Shown one piece after another: positions 34,441 to 42,674 of a DNA stretch of 64,000 nucleotides. This DNA comes from an uncultured Eubacteriales bacterium. Its GTDB lineage: Bacteria; Bacillota; Clostridia; Oscillospirales; CAG-272. The notes beneath the pieces were generated by a model. The model ran no database searches. It was not told the DNA's origin and was given only the letters and a program-made list of their open reading frames with translations. The first letter of the stretch is position 1. Each line of letters begins with the position of its first letter. Both the position numbers and the translations under genes were made by a program. The stretch is taken from the NCBI GenBank assembly GCA_934481515.1, contig CAKSPO010000002.1, positions 10,866 to 74,865 on the forward strand. Direction: 5' to 3'.

Positions 34441-35202
34441 ATGCAGAAAATGAACTTCCGTACATCCTATCAGAATTTTATTTCGCTTGGATATTTTTGT
34501 TAAGTTGCCAAAGACTTGGAAAAAATGGGTTTACGCAACTTTTCTTCCCCTTTTGATTGGGTTATCTCCGATTTTCAGGGGATCATCTCCGCAATCCGTT
34601 CCCATTTTTCCGATTTTCTTTCGCCGGAGCTTCTGTGTCAAAATACGGAAAACAGGAACCATTACTGCAATCCGAACTACGGCATTTATTTCTTCCACGA
34701 CTTTACCAAATATCGCCCTTTGTCGGAACAACTTCCTTCCGTAAAAGAAAAATACGATCGCAGAATCCGGCGCTTTTACGAAAAAATAAAAGAGCCTACG
34801 CTCTTTTTCAGATATATCTGCACCGAAGAAGGGAGCACAGAGTTTACATGGATTGAAAACAATTACGAAGAAATACGATCTTTGCTGCGTTCTTTTCATC
34901 CGGAGAACGACATTGTATTCATCAGCCACGAAGCCATCACTTCTGATGTTTTTCAAATCTTTCATGTTCCGAAGGACGACATTGTATCCCGTAGCCCTAT
35001 CCGGAACAGCCCGGAACTGTATCCAATCGTTCAAAGGTACACCATTCCCGGACAAAAAGAAAATATCCGTCGTTACAATCAAAAAATCAAAATCAGAAAC
35101 AATCCCTTCAACCGCGCAAAGCGTGTCCTTTGCCGTACATGGCATCGTTACTTCGGAAAAACATACCTTCACACAAAAACCTATACCGCCCCCGGAAAAT
35201 AA
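34441..35202 (+). pseudogene. DUF1796 papain-like cysteine peptidase gene with an in-frame stop
   Basis: Reading from ATG 34441 (RBS AGAGGAAA) gives MQKMNFRTSYQNFISLGYFC, then TAA at 34501-34503, then VAKDLEKMGLRNFSSPFDW in the same frame to 35202. The family motif SLGYFC-x-VA is otherwise intact, so a single base change (for example TCA to TAA) has broken the gene. The Cys proposed as catalytic lies before the stop. Re-initiation at ATG 34516 would give a 228-residue protein without it. The rest, including FFHDFTKYRPL and FISHEAITSDVFQIF, is well preserved, which indicates a recent loss. Confidence 0.85.
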
Positions 35203-35220
35203 AAATAACGTTTCAAAAGC

Positions 35221-35264
35221 AAAAAAGCAGGAGCCTCCTTGTAGGAAAGTTCCTGCTTTTCTCT
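35221..35264. terminator. Bidirectional terminator before rpmA
   Basis: AAAAGCAGGA and TCCTGCTTTT pair with an internal 22-base loop. It lies between the DUF1796 gene and the convergent rplU-prp-rpmA operon. Confidence 0.8.
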
Positions 35265-35282
35265 TCCGGGAAAACCGGAAAA

Positions 35283-35561
35283 TCAGTCGGCGTAAACGCT
35301 GACCTTTTTCTGTGTTCTGCTCTTATGCTCAAACTTGACCTTACCGTCAATCAAAGCGTACAGCGTGTAGTCCTTGCCGACGCCGACGTTTTCACCGGCG
35401 CAAACGGCAGTTCCTCTCTGTCTGACGATAATATTACCGGCAACCACAGGCTGACCGTCCGCCTTTTTCACACCAAGCCGCTTGGACTCGCTGTCACGGC
35501 CGTTCTTTGTGGAGCCGACGCCCTTTTTATGAGCGAAGAACTGTAAACTGAGCTTCAACAT
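35283..35561 (-). CDS. rpmA: Ribosomal protein L27 precursor
   Basis: L27 reaches the peptidyl-transferase centre with its N-terminus. The 92-residue product starts [18 protein letters not shown]. In Firmicutes the residues up to LQFF are removed by Prp, exposing AHKKG. The body ([27 protein letters not shown]) is typical. The prp gene lies directly upstream in the same operon. Confidence 0.97.
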   Translation of the reverse strand: MLKLSLQFFAHKKGVGSTKNGRDSESKRLGVKKADGQPVVAGNIIVRQRGTAVCAGENVGVGKDYTLYALIDGKVKFEHKSRTQKKVSVYAD

Positions 35562-35616
35562 GATTCTTTTCCTCCTGAATTATTTGTTCTCCGCCAAACC
35601 ACGCGGAGACAGCGGA

Positions 35617-35979
35617 TCATTCCTCATACGGCTTGTCTATGACAGACACATCCAGATAATCTCCGTATTCCTCCAGCATGTCACCCAACTGACAATAGTA
35701 CCCCATCATAATTCCGGAAACCGCATACCGTTTGTAGTCGTCCGACTCATACTCCGGAAGTGCCGCCTTGGCACACACGCGGATCCTGGTGTCTCCATCT
35801 TCAATGGTATAATCCACCCTTGAAGCATACGCCACCTCAATGGTATTGATGAGAAACATTGTCATCGAAGAAATCGCGGCGCACAAGATGTCGTCCCCGG
35901 CTTCTCCGTAACCTGTGTGACCCTGCTCTTCAAAGCCGTAGAATACCCCGCCGCTTCTGAAAAACACGATCTTTGTCAT
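35617..35979 (-). CDS. prp: Ribosomal-processing cysteine protease Prp
   Basis: Prp cleaves the N-terminal extension of L27. The 120-residue protein has the catalytic segment GHTGYGEAGDDILCAAIS, with the His and Cys of the dyad. It lies between rplU and rpmA, the standard Firmicutes order. The length is typical. Confidence 0.95.
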   Translation of the reverse strand: MTKIVFFRSGGVFYGFEEQGHTGYGEAGDDILCAAISSMTMFLINTIEVAYASRVDYTIEDGDTRIRVCAKAALPEYESDDYKRYAVSGIMMGYYCQLGDMLEEYGDYLDVSVIDKPYEE

Positions 35980-36001
35980 GTTCCGACCCTTACCGACCGA
36001 A

Positions 36002-36313
36002 TCAACCCTCGATCTTCAGAATCTGCACCTTCGTAAAAGGCTGTCTGTGACCGATCTTCTTTTTCTCGTTCTTCTTTGCCTTGTACTTCAGGACATAAAT
36101 CTTCTTGTTCTTGCCGTTCTTCAGCACTTTAGCGGTAACCTTTGCACCGTCAAGGACAGGCGTACCGATCTTCAGAGCATTGTCATCGGACAGCGCCTTC
36201 ACCTGGTCAAAAACGATTTCGTCTCCTTCATTGACATCGAGCTTTTCGACAAAAATAATGTCCTGCTCGGTGACCTTGTACTGCTTTCCGCCGGTTTCAA
36301 TCACTGCAAACAC
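36002..36313 (-). CDS. rplU: Ribosomal protein L21
   Basis: The 103-residue protein starts at a GTG (36313) after GAGGTG and reads FAVIETGGKQYKVTEQDII. The L21 signature KIGHRQPFTKVQI lies near the C-terminus. It is first in the rplU-prp-rpmA operon. Confidence 0.96.
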   Translation of the reverse strand: MFAVIETGGKQYKVTEQDIIFVEKLDVNEGDEIVFDQVKALSDDNALKIGTPVLDGAKVTAKVLKNGKNKKIYVLKYKAKKNEKKKIGHRQPFTKVQILKIEG

Positions 36314-36434
36314 GAAAAGCACCTCACTTTCCTTCAGACTCGCTGATCCGGGCGGCGTCCGGAATCCGGACACACTTGAGAAAGCCCTTTTCAAGCGGCA
36401 AATTATTATACCATACCCGTTTCTCTTTTGTCAA
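36314..36434 (-). promoter_or_regulatory. rplU promoter and L21-type leader
   Basis: TTGACA (36434-36429), 18-bp spacer, TATAAT (36410-36405). The leader forms hairpins GCTTGA/TCAAGT and GTCCGG/CCGGAC, resembling the autoregulatory leader described before L21 in Firmicutes. The leader class is inferred from position and shape. Confidence 0.7.
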
Positions 36435-36482
36435 TAGTTTTTTTACAAAAAAAGTAAGGAAATCGAAAAAAACAATACTATT

Positions 36483-37343
36483 TTACAGCTTTACCGTCAG
36501 GATGTAATATCCGGCATTGTCCGGAGAAATCTCACAGCTCTGCCACTGCTCCGGCAGGGTCACTTCCTCTGCGGAGGTACGCAGAACCCGGTAACCGTCT
36601 GCCTCATACCAGACCTCCGGTAAAAGCCGCTCCAGATATTCCTCCAGTGCAAGCCCGCTCTCTGCAATCCACCCCGCATGCGGTGCTCCCACATAGCGCA
36701 GATGCCACGGCTCATAGGAGATTCCCGTCACCTCCTGCTTGTCCTCCGCATACCGGATAATGAACCCGAATTCGGCGCACCGGCGGTTGACCTCCACCCC
36801 GGCAGGAGACTTCAGAAAAGCGGCTCCGCCATAGTACGGCGCATAAACATCCAGCGCAAGCCCCGCCTCATGCTCACTGCATCCGGGCTTTGCCGCAATC
36901 CCCGCTCCGGAATCCGCCAGAATCTGCTCCTGCTCCTCCCGTGTGCGGAAATCGGCGGAAACGTAAATCCTTTGACCGGTCTTTTTCTGCACCGCGTCCC
37001 GCAGAGCAATATAAGGGTCTACCATGGAAGGATGCATCCGCGCCCCATTGTATTCCGCCAGTTCCGGCGTATAATCCTCCGGTAACGGATGTGTCCCATT
37101 GACCAGAAACAGCGACAGCGTCTCCGTTACCTTCTCTTCTCCGCGCAACTCCGCCAGCGTCCAAACGCGCCCGCCGGAGAGCGGCTCTGCTTGCCGCAAA
37201 GGCATTCCGGAGGGACGAAAAAAGAATCGCGAAACGCGATATTCCAGCGCCGGACGGGTCAGAAGCAGACCTGCAAAGAGCGCCGCCGCGGCAAGCAGCA
37301 CGGACAGCGCCGGAAAAAGAAATTTTTTGACCCATGTACTCAT
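36483..37343 (-). CDS. VanY-like D-Ala-D-Ala carboxypeptidase (peptidase M15B)
   Basis: The 286-residue enzyme trims peptidoglycan stem peptides. It has an N-terminal membrane anchor (FLFPALSVLLAAAALFAGLLL) and a zinc-site pair: SEHEAGLALDVY (SxHxxGxAxD) and EPWHLRYVG. The segment YVSADFRTREEQEQIL gives the substrate arginine region. Its ATG overlaps the fabG-like stop (ATGA), so translation is coupled. Confidence 0.93.
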   Translation of the reverse strand: MSTWVKKFLFPALSVLLAAAALFAGLLLTRPALEYRVSRFFFRPSGMPLRQAEPLSGGRVWTLAELRGEEKVTETLSLFLVNGTHPLPEDYTPELAEYNGARMHPSMVDPYIALRDAVQKKTGQRIYVSADFRTREEQEQILADSGAGIAAKPGCSEHEAGLALDVYAPYYGGAAFLKSPAGVEVNRRCAEFGFIIRYAEDKQEVTGISYEPWHLRYVGAPHAGWIAESGLALEEYLERLLPEVWYEADGYRVLRTSAEEVTLPEQWQSCEISPDNAGYYILTVKL

Positions 37344-38053
37344 ATGGCAAATCCTCCGTCCACACCAAGCGTCTGCCCGGTAATAAAGGAAGCTTCGGGA
37401 GAGGCAAAAAACGCGACCGCCGCCGCAACCTCCTCCGGCGTGCCAAGACGGCAAAGCGGTGTTTCTTCACAGAGAGAGCGGAGTGCTTCCGCACCCAGAG
37501 CGGCATTCATCTCGGTTGCAATCACTCCCGGTTCCACACAGTTGACCGTGATGCCGGACGGTCCCAGCTCCTTGGCAAGCGCCATGGTCATCCCGCGCAG
37601 TCCCGCCTTTGCGGCGGAATAATGCACCTCGCAGGAAGCCCCGCATTTGCCCCACATCGACCCGATATTGACGATTCTTCCGCTCTTCTGACGGATCATT
37701 GTCTTCACCGCCGCGCGCGTCACGTAAAACGCACCGTCAAGATCGGTTCCCATCATCCGGTTCCAGTCCTCATCCGTTAAATCCGTAAACAGCTTGATCT
37801 GCGCAACCCCCGCATTGTTGACCAGCACATCCAGCCCGCCAAGAAGGGAGATTGCTTTCTCTGCCGCCGCCGTCGCCGCCCCGGAATCCGATACATCCGC
37901 ACAAAGCGCAACCGCTCCGGTCTCTGCCGCCACCTTTTCTGCCGCTGTAACGTCCGACCGGTACAAAAACACAACACGGTGCCCCTCTTTTGCAAAGCGC
38001 CGGACACACGCCGCTCCGATGCCGCGGGAGCCTCCCGTAACCAATACCTTCAA
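37340..38053 (-). CDS. Short-chain dehydrogenase, FabG-like
   Basis: The 237-residue Rossmann oxidoreductase has TGGSRGIG for NAD(P) binding, NNAG, catalytic Ser in NIGSMWG and the Tyr/Lys of HYSAAKAG, and ends GQTLGVDGGFAI. This matches 3-oxoacyl-ACP reductases, but context (an operon with DeoR, MBL and VanY genes rather than fab genes) leaves the substrate open. The start is a TTG at 38053 after GGAGA. Confidence 0.88.
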   Translation of the reverse strand: MKVLVTGGSRGIGAACVRRFAKEGHRVVFLYRSDVTAAEKVAAETGAVALCADVSDSGAATAAAEKAISLLGGLDVLVNNAGVAQIKLFTDLTDEDWNRMMGTDLDGAFYVTRAAVKTMIRQKSGRIVNIGSMWGKCGASCEVHYSAAKAGLRGMTMALAKELGPSGITVNCVEPGVIATEMNAALGAEALRSLCEETPLCRLGTPEEVAAAVAFFASPEASFITGQTLGVDGGFAI

Positions 38054-38073
38054 ATCAAACTCTCCTTTTCCCT

Positions 38074-38928
38074 TCAGTCACAATTCCAGATCCGCTCCCC
38101 GTCGGTCGCAAAAACAATCTCCCCCGACCGATCCGTCCGGAAGACCCGGATTCCTGCATCCTCCAGCCGTTTGACCACCTCGCCGTGCGGATGCCCGTAG
38201 CTGTTCTCTGCTTCGGCGGAAATCACCGCGTATTCCGGTTGCATTGCCTCCAGCAGCTCCTCTGTGGTGGAGGTAGAGGAGCCGTGGTGCCCGACCTTGT
38301 AAAGATCGCAACGCAGATGCGCCGCACCGTATTCCGCAAGGATTCGCTTTTCGGTTTTTGCTTCGGCATCTCCCGTAAACAGTGCGGAAACCTTTCCGCA
38401 GGCGATCTTGCAGACGATACTGCTGTCGTTGGCGTCCAGCTTCTCGCCGCCCTCAAACGGAGCCAGCAGAAAAATCTGCGTCTCCCCGAACCGGCAAAAC
38501 TCCCCGGCATACGGATGGCGGATCACAGAACCGTTTCCGTCCGCCGCCGTTCGCATCAGGCGGACACTTTCATGATCTGCGTCCGTGTCCGGAATCCAGA
38601 TTTCCGCCACCGGAAATTCATACAGAACTCCGTCCGCGCCTCCGATATGATCCTCGTCCGGATGTGTCAGAATCATCAGGCGGAGTTCCGTCACGCCAAG
38701 CTGGTGCAGCCGCAGGCAAAGCCGGTCCTCATGATCGTCCGGACCCGCGTCAATCAGAATATCTCCCGCCTCCGTGCGAAGCAGAATCGAATCGCCCTGA
38801 CCGATGTCCAGAAAATAAAATTCCAGCAGGATGTTCTCCGACCCGTCCGCCCTCCGGCATCCCGGAATGCAGAGCAGAAGAACCAGCAGACAAATCATCC
38901 ATGCACCCGTTCTTCGGCAACGTTTCAT
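38074..38928 (-). CDS. ComEC-like metallo-beta-lactamase-fold lipoprotein
   Basis: The 284-residue protein has a lipobox (LLCIPGC) and a metallo-hydrolase domain like the C-terminal part of ComEC. Motifs: YFLDIGQGDSILL, the metal motif HPDEDHIGG, FTGDAEAKTE and KVGHHGSSTS near the end. It should be anchored outside the membrane. The substrate is unknown; extracellular nucleic acid or phosphodiester is an inference from ComEC. A related lipoprotein is at 44284-45402. Confidence 0.88.
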   Translation of the reverse strand: MKRCRRTGAWMICLLVLLLCIPGCRRADGSENILLEFYFLDIGQGDSILLRTEAGDILIDAGPDDHEDRLCLRLHQLGVTELRLMILTHPDEDHIGGADGVLYEFPVAEIWIPDTDADHESVRLMRTAADGNGSVIRHPYAGEFCRFGETQIFLLAPFEGGEKLDANDSSIVCKIACGKVSALFTGDAEAKTEKRILAEYGAAHLRCDLYKVGHHGSSTSTTEELLEAMQPEYAVISAEAENSYGHPHGEVVKRLEDAGIRVFRTDRSGEIVFATDGERIWNCD

Positions 38929-38955
38929 TTCTGCGCCTCTGTTTCTCTCCGTTCC

Positions 38956-39714
38956 TTACCCCTTGGCAAGGATGTATTTTTCCGGATACGGATCCGTAAA
39001 AAACGGATTCGGATCCCGGTCGCTGACAAAGAAGTCCACGTCCCGCACGTTGGTCTGAAAGAATGTGGAGCTTTTATCCCATTTGCTGCTGTCGCAAAGC
39101 AGAATTTTCCGGGCGGAATTCTCCAGCATCCGGTTTCTTACGGCAACCTCCTCCGCATAGCAGTCGTAGCATTCTCCGTCGGCGTGAACCGCCTGAACCG
39201 AAAAAATCGCGGCATCCGCGTGCACCCCGCGCACAAAATCCTGCGCATAACCGCCGACCAGAACCGCGCGGTTTTCCGAAGAAATCACACCGCCGGTACA
39301 GAAGACGCGAATATCGTAGCCGGAAAGTACCGACATCACATCCACACTGTTGGTAAATACGGTAACGCCTCCGATGGCGGGCAACAGCTCCGCAACAAAA
39401 TAGGCGCTGCTGGAACCGTCCAGAAAAACGCTTTCCCCGGGTCGGATCAAAGCCGTCGCCGCTTTGGCAATCTGCTTTTTGCGGACGCTGTTTTCATGAC
39501 TGCGCAGGGAAAACGGAATGTGCCGCCCGTCGGAGTTCACCGCCTTGACACCGCCGTAGCTCCGGCTGACAAGTCCCCGCTCCTCCAGGTTCTTCAGATC
39601 CCGGCGGATACTGGAGGCGCTGACATTCATTTTCTGAGACAGGGTTTCCACGGTCGCATAATCGGTCTGCCGAAGCAGATTCATGATCTCCTCTTCCCGC
39701 TCGCATTTATACAC
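38956..39714 (-). CDS. DeoR-family transcriptional regulator
   Basis: The 252-residue repressor has an N-terminal HTH (MNLLRQTDYATVETLSQKMN, SASSIRRDLKNLEERGL) and a C-terminal sugar-phosphate sensor domain (SVFLDGSSSAYFVAELL, VFTNS, FCTGGVIS). The start is GTG 39714, after GGAGG. It heads an operon with the MBL, FabG-like and VanY-like genes and probably controls it. The effector is unknown. Confidence 0.93.
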   Translation of the reverse strand: MYKCEREEEIMNLLRQTDYATVETLSQKMNVSASSIRRDLKNLEERGLVSRSYGGVKAVNSDGRHIPFSLRSHENSVRKKQIAKAATALIRPGESVFLDGSSSAYFVAELLPAIGGVTVFTNSVDVMSVLSGYDIRVFCTGGVISSENRAVLVGGYAQDFVRGVHADAAIFSVQAVHADGECYDCYAEEVAVRNRMLENSARKILLCDSSKWDKSSTFFQTNVRDVDFFVSDRDPNPFFTDPYPEKYILAKG

Positions 39715-39748
39715 GGAACCACCTCCAAAGAACCTTTTATCTGAAAGA

Positions 39749-39777
39749 AGTATATCACAAAATCATTTTTTTGTAAA
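39749..39777 (-). promoter_or_regulatory. Promoter of the deoR-type operon
   Basis: TTTACA (39777-39772), 17 bp, TATACT (39754-39749), minus strand. Confidence 0.75.
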
Positions 39778-39839
39778 TAGAAAAAAGAAGCGCGAAACCG
39801 AATTATTTTTCGAAAAGGATAGAAAATCCGAAAAATATG

Positions 39840-39848
39840 TGCTATAAT
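39840..39848 (+). promoter_or_regulatory. Extended -10 promoter of the exonuclease gene
   Basis: TGC-TATAAT (TATAAT at 39843-39848) with no clear -35. Divergent from the deoR promoter 65 bases away. Confidence 0.65.
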
Positions 39849-39906
39849 GGAGCGTATTGTTTTTTGGATGATACTGCCGTGCGCGTATCCGGAAAGGACG
39901 TTTGGA

Positions 39907-40578
39907 ATGAGGCTGTTGTTTTTTGATATGGAATTTGCCGACGGAAGGGTTCCCGGATCCGTTTTTTCCTTCGGTTACGTCATGACCGATGAAAATTTCA
40001 AAATCCTGACCCCACCCACCGACATCTGCATCAATCCCGAATCCTCCTGGAACGGCTATGTTCTGCATCATATCCTCGCATATCCGAAAAAGGTCATTGA
40101 CGACTCCCCGAATTTCCCGAAGGTTTACCCACAGATCCGCAAGCTTTTCGAAAAGGCAGATCTTGCCGTCGGTTTTGCCGTGAAGAACGACATCACCGCA
40201 CTGAAAAAGGACTGCGAACGCTATTCCCTTCCGCAAATTCCCTACCGCTGGATGGACACGGAGCAGCTCTGCCGGATGCTGGGCGAATACCCGGAAGCAC
40301 ACGGACTTTCCGGCTACGTACAGGCGTGGTGCAAAAAGATTCCGGAGCACCAGCACCGCAGTGACGGAGACGCTCTTGCAACCATGCTCTTACTGGAAGC
40401 CATCTGCAAAAGCAAGCATGTCACCCCGGCAATGCTGACCGAAGCATTCCCGGCTTGTACCGGCTATACGATTCCGCCGCAGAAAAAACGCGGATGGTTC
40501 TCCCGCCTGTGCTCCCTCTTCCGCATAAGGAAACCAGAAAGCAAGAAAAAAACAGCTCTTCCTGAAAAACGCATCTGA
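39907..40578 (+). CDS. DEDDh-type 3'-5' exonuclease
   Basis: The 223-residue protein starts MRLLFFDMEFADGR, nine bases after AAAGGA. The three exonuclease motifs are visible: DMEFA (DxE), KNDITALKKD and HRSDGDALAT (HxxxxD). They match the RNase T/DnaQ superfamily. The C-terminus is very basic (KKRGWFSRLCSLFRIRKPES), which may help bind nucleic acid. It stands alone rather than fused to a polymerase. A DMT transporter gene follows after 58 bases. Confidence 0.88.
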   Translation: MRLLFFDMEFADGRVPGSVFSFGYVMTDENFKILTPPTDICINPESSWNGYVLHHILAYPKKVIDDSPNFPKVYPQIRKLFEKADLAVGFAVKNDITALKKDCERYSLPQIPYRWMDTEQLCRMLGEYPEAHGLSGYVQAWCKKIPEHQHRSDGDALATMLLLEAICKSKHVTPAMLTEAFPACTGYTIPPQKKRGWFSRLCSLFRIRKPESKKKTALPEKRI

Positions 40579-40636
40579 ATTTTTCCCCTTTCGCGCACGC
40601 CCTCTGTTTATCTTATCCTCCGGAGGTTTTTCTCTG

Positions 40637-41503
40637 ATGCTGACCATCCTTCTGACCGTCGCCGATGTCATCGGAATTTCCCTGCAAAACGTTCTGAAAA
40701 AAGGATATGACAATCGCTCCTCGTCTCCCGGTGTCTTTTACTTCGGTGCCGTGATGTCCGTCTCTGCCATGCTGGTTTTTCTGGTCAGCGGCATCGGAAC
40801 CCTCCGCTTCCTGCCGGAGGTGCTTCCTTATTCCATCGTGTTCGCCGTTTCTTATTTCGCCGCCATGATGGGACAGTTTCTGGCACTGCGCTACGGTCCG
40901 CTGTCCCTGACTACACTGATCGCTTCCTACTCTTTGTTGCTCCCGACCCTTTACGGACTGATTTTCCTGCACGATGACATCAGCCCGCTGTTCTTCCCCG
41001 GTCTTGCCCTCCTTATTCTCTCCCTGCTGCTGATTTATCTGAAGCGGAACCGGGAAAAAACCAACACCTCCGTCTCCTGGAAATGGATCGTATTCCTCAT
41101 CATCGGCTTTGTCGGAAACGGAATGTGCTCCATCGTGCAAAAAATGCAGCAGATCAGCATGGAGGGTCAGTTCAAAAACGAACTGATGATTTATGCGCTC
41201 CTTCTGATTACCGTTCTGATGCTCCTCTCCGGCAGAATTCTGGAACGCGGGCAGTTCCGCACCACCCTCAGAGAAGGCTGGAAATTTGCAGTTCCCTGCG
41301 GATTGTGCAACGGAATCGTCAACCTCCTGACCATGGTGCTCGCCGGCATGATGGCGGCATCCGTGGAATTTCCGATTCTTTCTGCAGGAAGCCTTCTTGT
41401 CACCTTCCTGTTCTCCGTTTGTCTGTATCGGGAAAAGCTTTCCCTGCGCCAGTGGATCGGAGCCGCGACCGGCGTCGCCTCCATCATCCTTCTCAGCGTC
41501 TGA
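40637..41503 (+). CDS. DMT-superfamily (EamA-like) transporter
   Basis: The 288-residue protein has ten predicted membrane helices in two halves, the EamA layout. Segments include LRYGPLSLTTLIASYSLLLP in the first half and VEFPILSAGSLLVTFLFSVC then EKLSLRQWIGAATGVASIIL at the end. A GGAGG site is eleven bases upstream. The substrate cannot be inferred. Confidence 0.88.
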   Translation: MLTILLTVADVIGISLQNVLKKGYDNRSSSPGVFYFGAVMSVSAMLVFLVSGIGTLRFLPEVLPYSIVFAVSYFAAMMGQFLALRYGPLSLTTLIASYSLLLPTLYGLIFLHDDISPLFFPGLALLILSLLLIYLKRNREKTNTSVSWKWIVFLIIGFVGNGMCSIVQKMQQISMEGQFKNELMIYALLLITVLMLLSGRILERGQFRTTLREGWKFAVPCGLCNGIVNLLTMVLAGMMAASVEFPILSAGSLLVTFLFSVCLYREKLSLRQWIGAATGVASIILLSV

Positions 41504-41536
41504 ACACAAGCCTTCCATAAGAAAAAATTAAAAGTC

Positions 41537-41582
41537 AAAGGCGGTGTGAAAAAACGCAAAACGAGTTTTTCACACCGCCTTT
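41537..41582. terminator. Bidirectional terminator between convergent genes
   Basis: AAAGGCGGTGTGAAAAA and TTTTTCACACCGCCTTT form a 17-bp stem. Confidence 0.9.
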
Positions 41583-41673
41583 GAGCACCGTAAACAAAAC
41601 AAGCATCTCTCAAAAAAGAGGCATCGAAAATCCATTGCTCCGATACCTTTCCCCAAAGCCGTACAAAATCGCA

Positions 41674-42279
41674 TCAGGAGTCCGCTTCCATGTTGCACAA
41701 CCGACGCAACGCCTCTGTCGGATCTTTATCATAGGTGAGGAACAGCGGATTCTGCTTTGCTTCTTCCGCATAATCCTCCTCCGCGCAGTCAAATAAAATC
41801 ACGCCCTTTTTGCATTCCTCCGTTCCTGTCAACCGGTTGACCTCATCGATGGCAAGTCCGATTTCCTCCTCCGGTGTCATGAGCGTATCCGAACCTGCTT
41901 CGTCTTCGGCAAAATAAGCCCAACGCCCCTCTTCCGGGAAATATTCATACGAAAAATCCCGACTCAGAATCACAGTATCGCCATAAAGGAACCAACCGGC
42001 TTCCGGGGTTTTCTCTGCCGGATTGCTGATATATCGGATCGGAAGCTGATTTTCGGAAATTTTTTGAAACAACCGGAATTGAAACCCGCTTGCCGCAAAA
42101 GGAGAATACTTTTCCAATGTCATCCGATAATACCGCGATTTCCGGTATTTCACATAATCCACCGGCAAATATACAAGTACAAAAATTCCAAAAATCAGTG
42201 CTACAAAAACGGCAAACACCCAAGACAGAACCGTAAAAAAGAAATCTTTCACAGCTTTCAAAGCTTTCAAAGGTTTCAT
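41674..42279 (-). CDS. Hypothetical single-pass membrane protein
   Basis: The 201-residue protein starts MKPLKALKAVKDFFFTVLSW, after an AAGGGGGG site. One membrane helix spans about 13-40 (TVLSWVFAVFVALIFGIFVL). The remainder is acidic and soluble (FPEEGRWAYFAEDEAGSDT, FDCAEEDYAEEAKQNP), with unknown fold. It lies 70 bases downstream of tRNA-Gly with a terminator between. No family was recognised. Confidence 0.75.
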   Translation of the reverse strand: MKPLKALKAVKDFFFTVLSWVFAVFVALIFGIFVLVYLPVDYVKYRKSRYYRMTLEKYSPFAASGFQFRLFQKISENQLPIRYISNPAEKTPEAGWFLYGDTVILSRDFSYEYFPEEGRWAYFAEDEAGSDTLMTPEEEIGLAIDEVNRLTGTEECKKGVILFDCAEEDYAEEAKQNPLFLTYDKDPTEALRRLCNMEADS

Positions 42280-42308
42280 CGCCCCCCCTTTCTGCCATTT
42301 GTAAAAAA

Positions 42309-42345
42309 ATAAGCCGGGTGCTTCCTTTGCTGGAACCCCGGCTTT
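42309..42345 (-). terminator. Terminator after tRNA-Gly
   Basis: AAGCCGGGG and a partner CCCGGCTT on the minus strand, then ATTTTTTTAC. Confidence 0.8.
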
Positions 42346-42351
42346 TCTTTT

Positions 42352-42425
42352 TGGAGCAGATGACGGGAATCGAACCCGCGTATTCGGCTTGGGAAGCGGA
42401 CACTCTGCCATTGAGTTACATCTGC
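42352..42425 (-). tRNA. tRNA-Gly(CCC) with a mismatched anticodon stem
   Basis: Acceptor GCAGATG/CATCTGC, D-stem ACTC/GAGT, T-stem GCGGG/CCCGT and an encoded CCA are all present. Loop TTCCCAA gives anticodon CCC. The anticodon stem TCCGC/GCCGA has a C-C mismatch at 29:41, where GCGGA would pair perfectly. Confidence 0.9.
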
Positions 42426-42459
42426 AAAAGAACGCACAAATCCTTTTCACGTTCGCTTT

Positions 42460-42488
42460 ATTATAATACAAAAGCTTCGGAATGTCAA
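42460..42488 (-). promoter_or_regulatory. Promoter of tRNA-Gly
   Basis: TTGACA (42488-42483), 17 bp, TATAAT (42465-42460), minus strand. Confidence 0.85.
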
Positions 42489-42581
42489 CCCCCTTTTTGG
42501 TATTTTTTATCGCCGGAAAACTGCTTTTTGCGGGAAACAAACGAAAAAAACACGCGGCGCACTGTTTTTTTTCAAATCCCC

Positions 42582-42610
42582 TTGCAAGAAAAGAGGAAAT
42601 ATGGTAAAAT
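42582..42610 (+). promoter_or_regulatory. Promoter of prfC
   Basis: TTGCAA (42582-42587), 17 bp, TAAAAT (42605-42610). The start near 42617 excludes ATG 42624 as a normal start because no room remains for a ribosome-binding site. Confidence 0.75.
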
Positions 42611-42674
42611 AATTTGTTTATACATGGAAAAGACAGATTTTTCACCGGAACTACAGAAAGGCATTGTGCAGAAC

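Noticed and set aside
34501..34503. Recoding of TAA as a sense codon
   Set aside because: All other genes here use TAA as a normal stop, and no recoding element is visible. A nonsense mutation is the simplest reading.
42318..42674. A longer N-terminus for prfC (starting at 42318 or 42624)
   Set aside because: The longer frame crosses tRNA-Gly and the promoter, and ATG 42624 is only about seven bases from the predicted transcript start. ATG 42675 gives the usual length.
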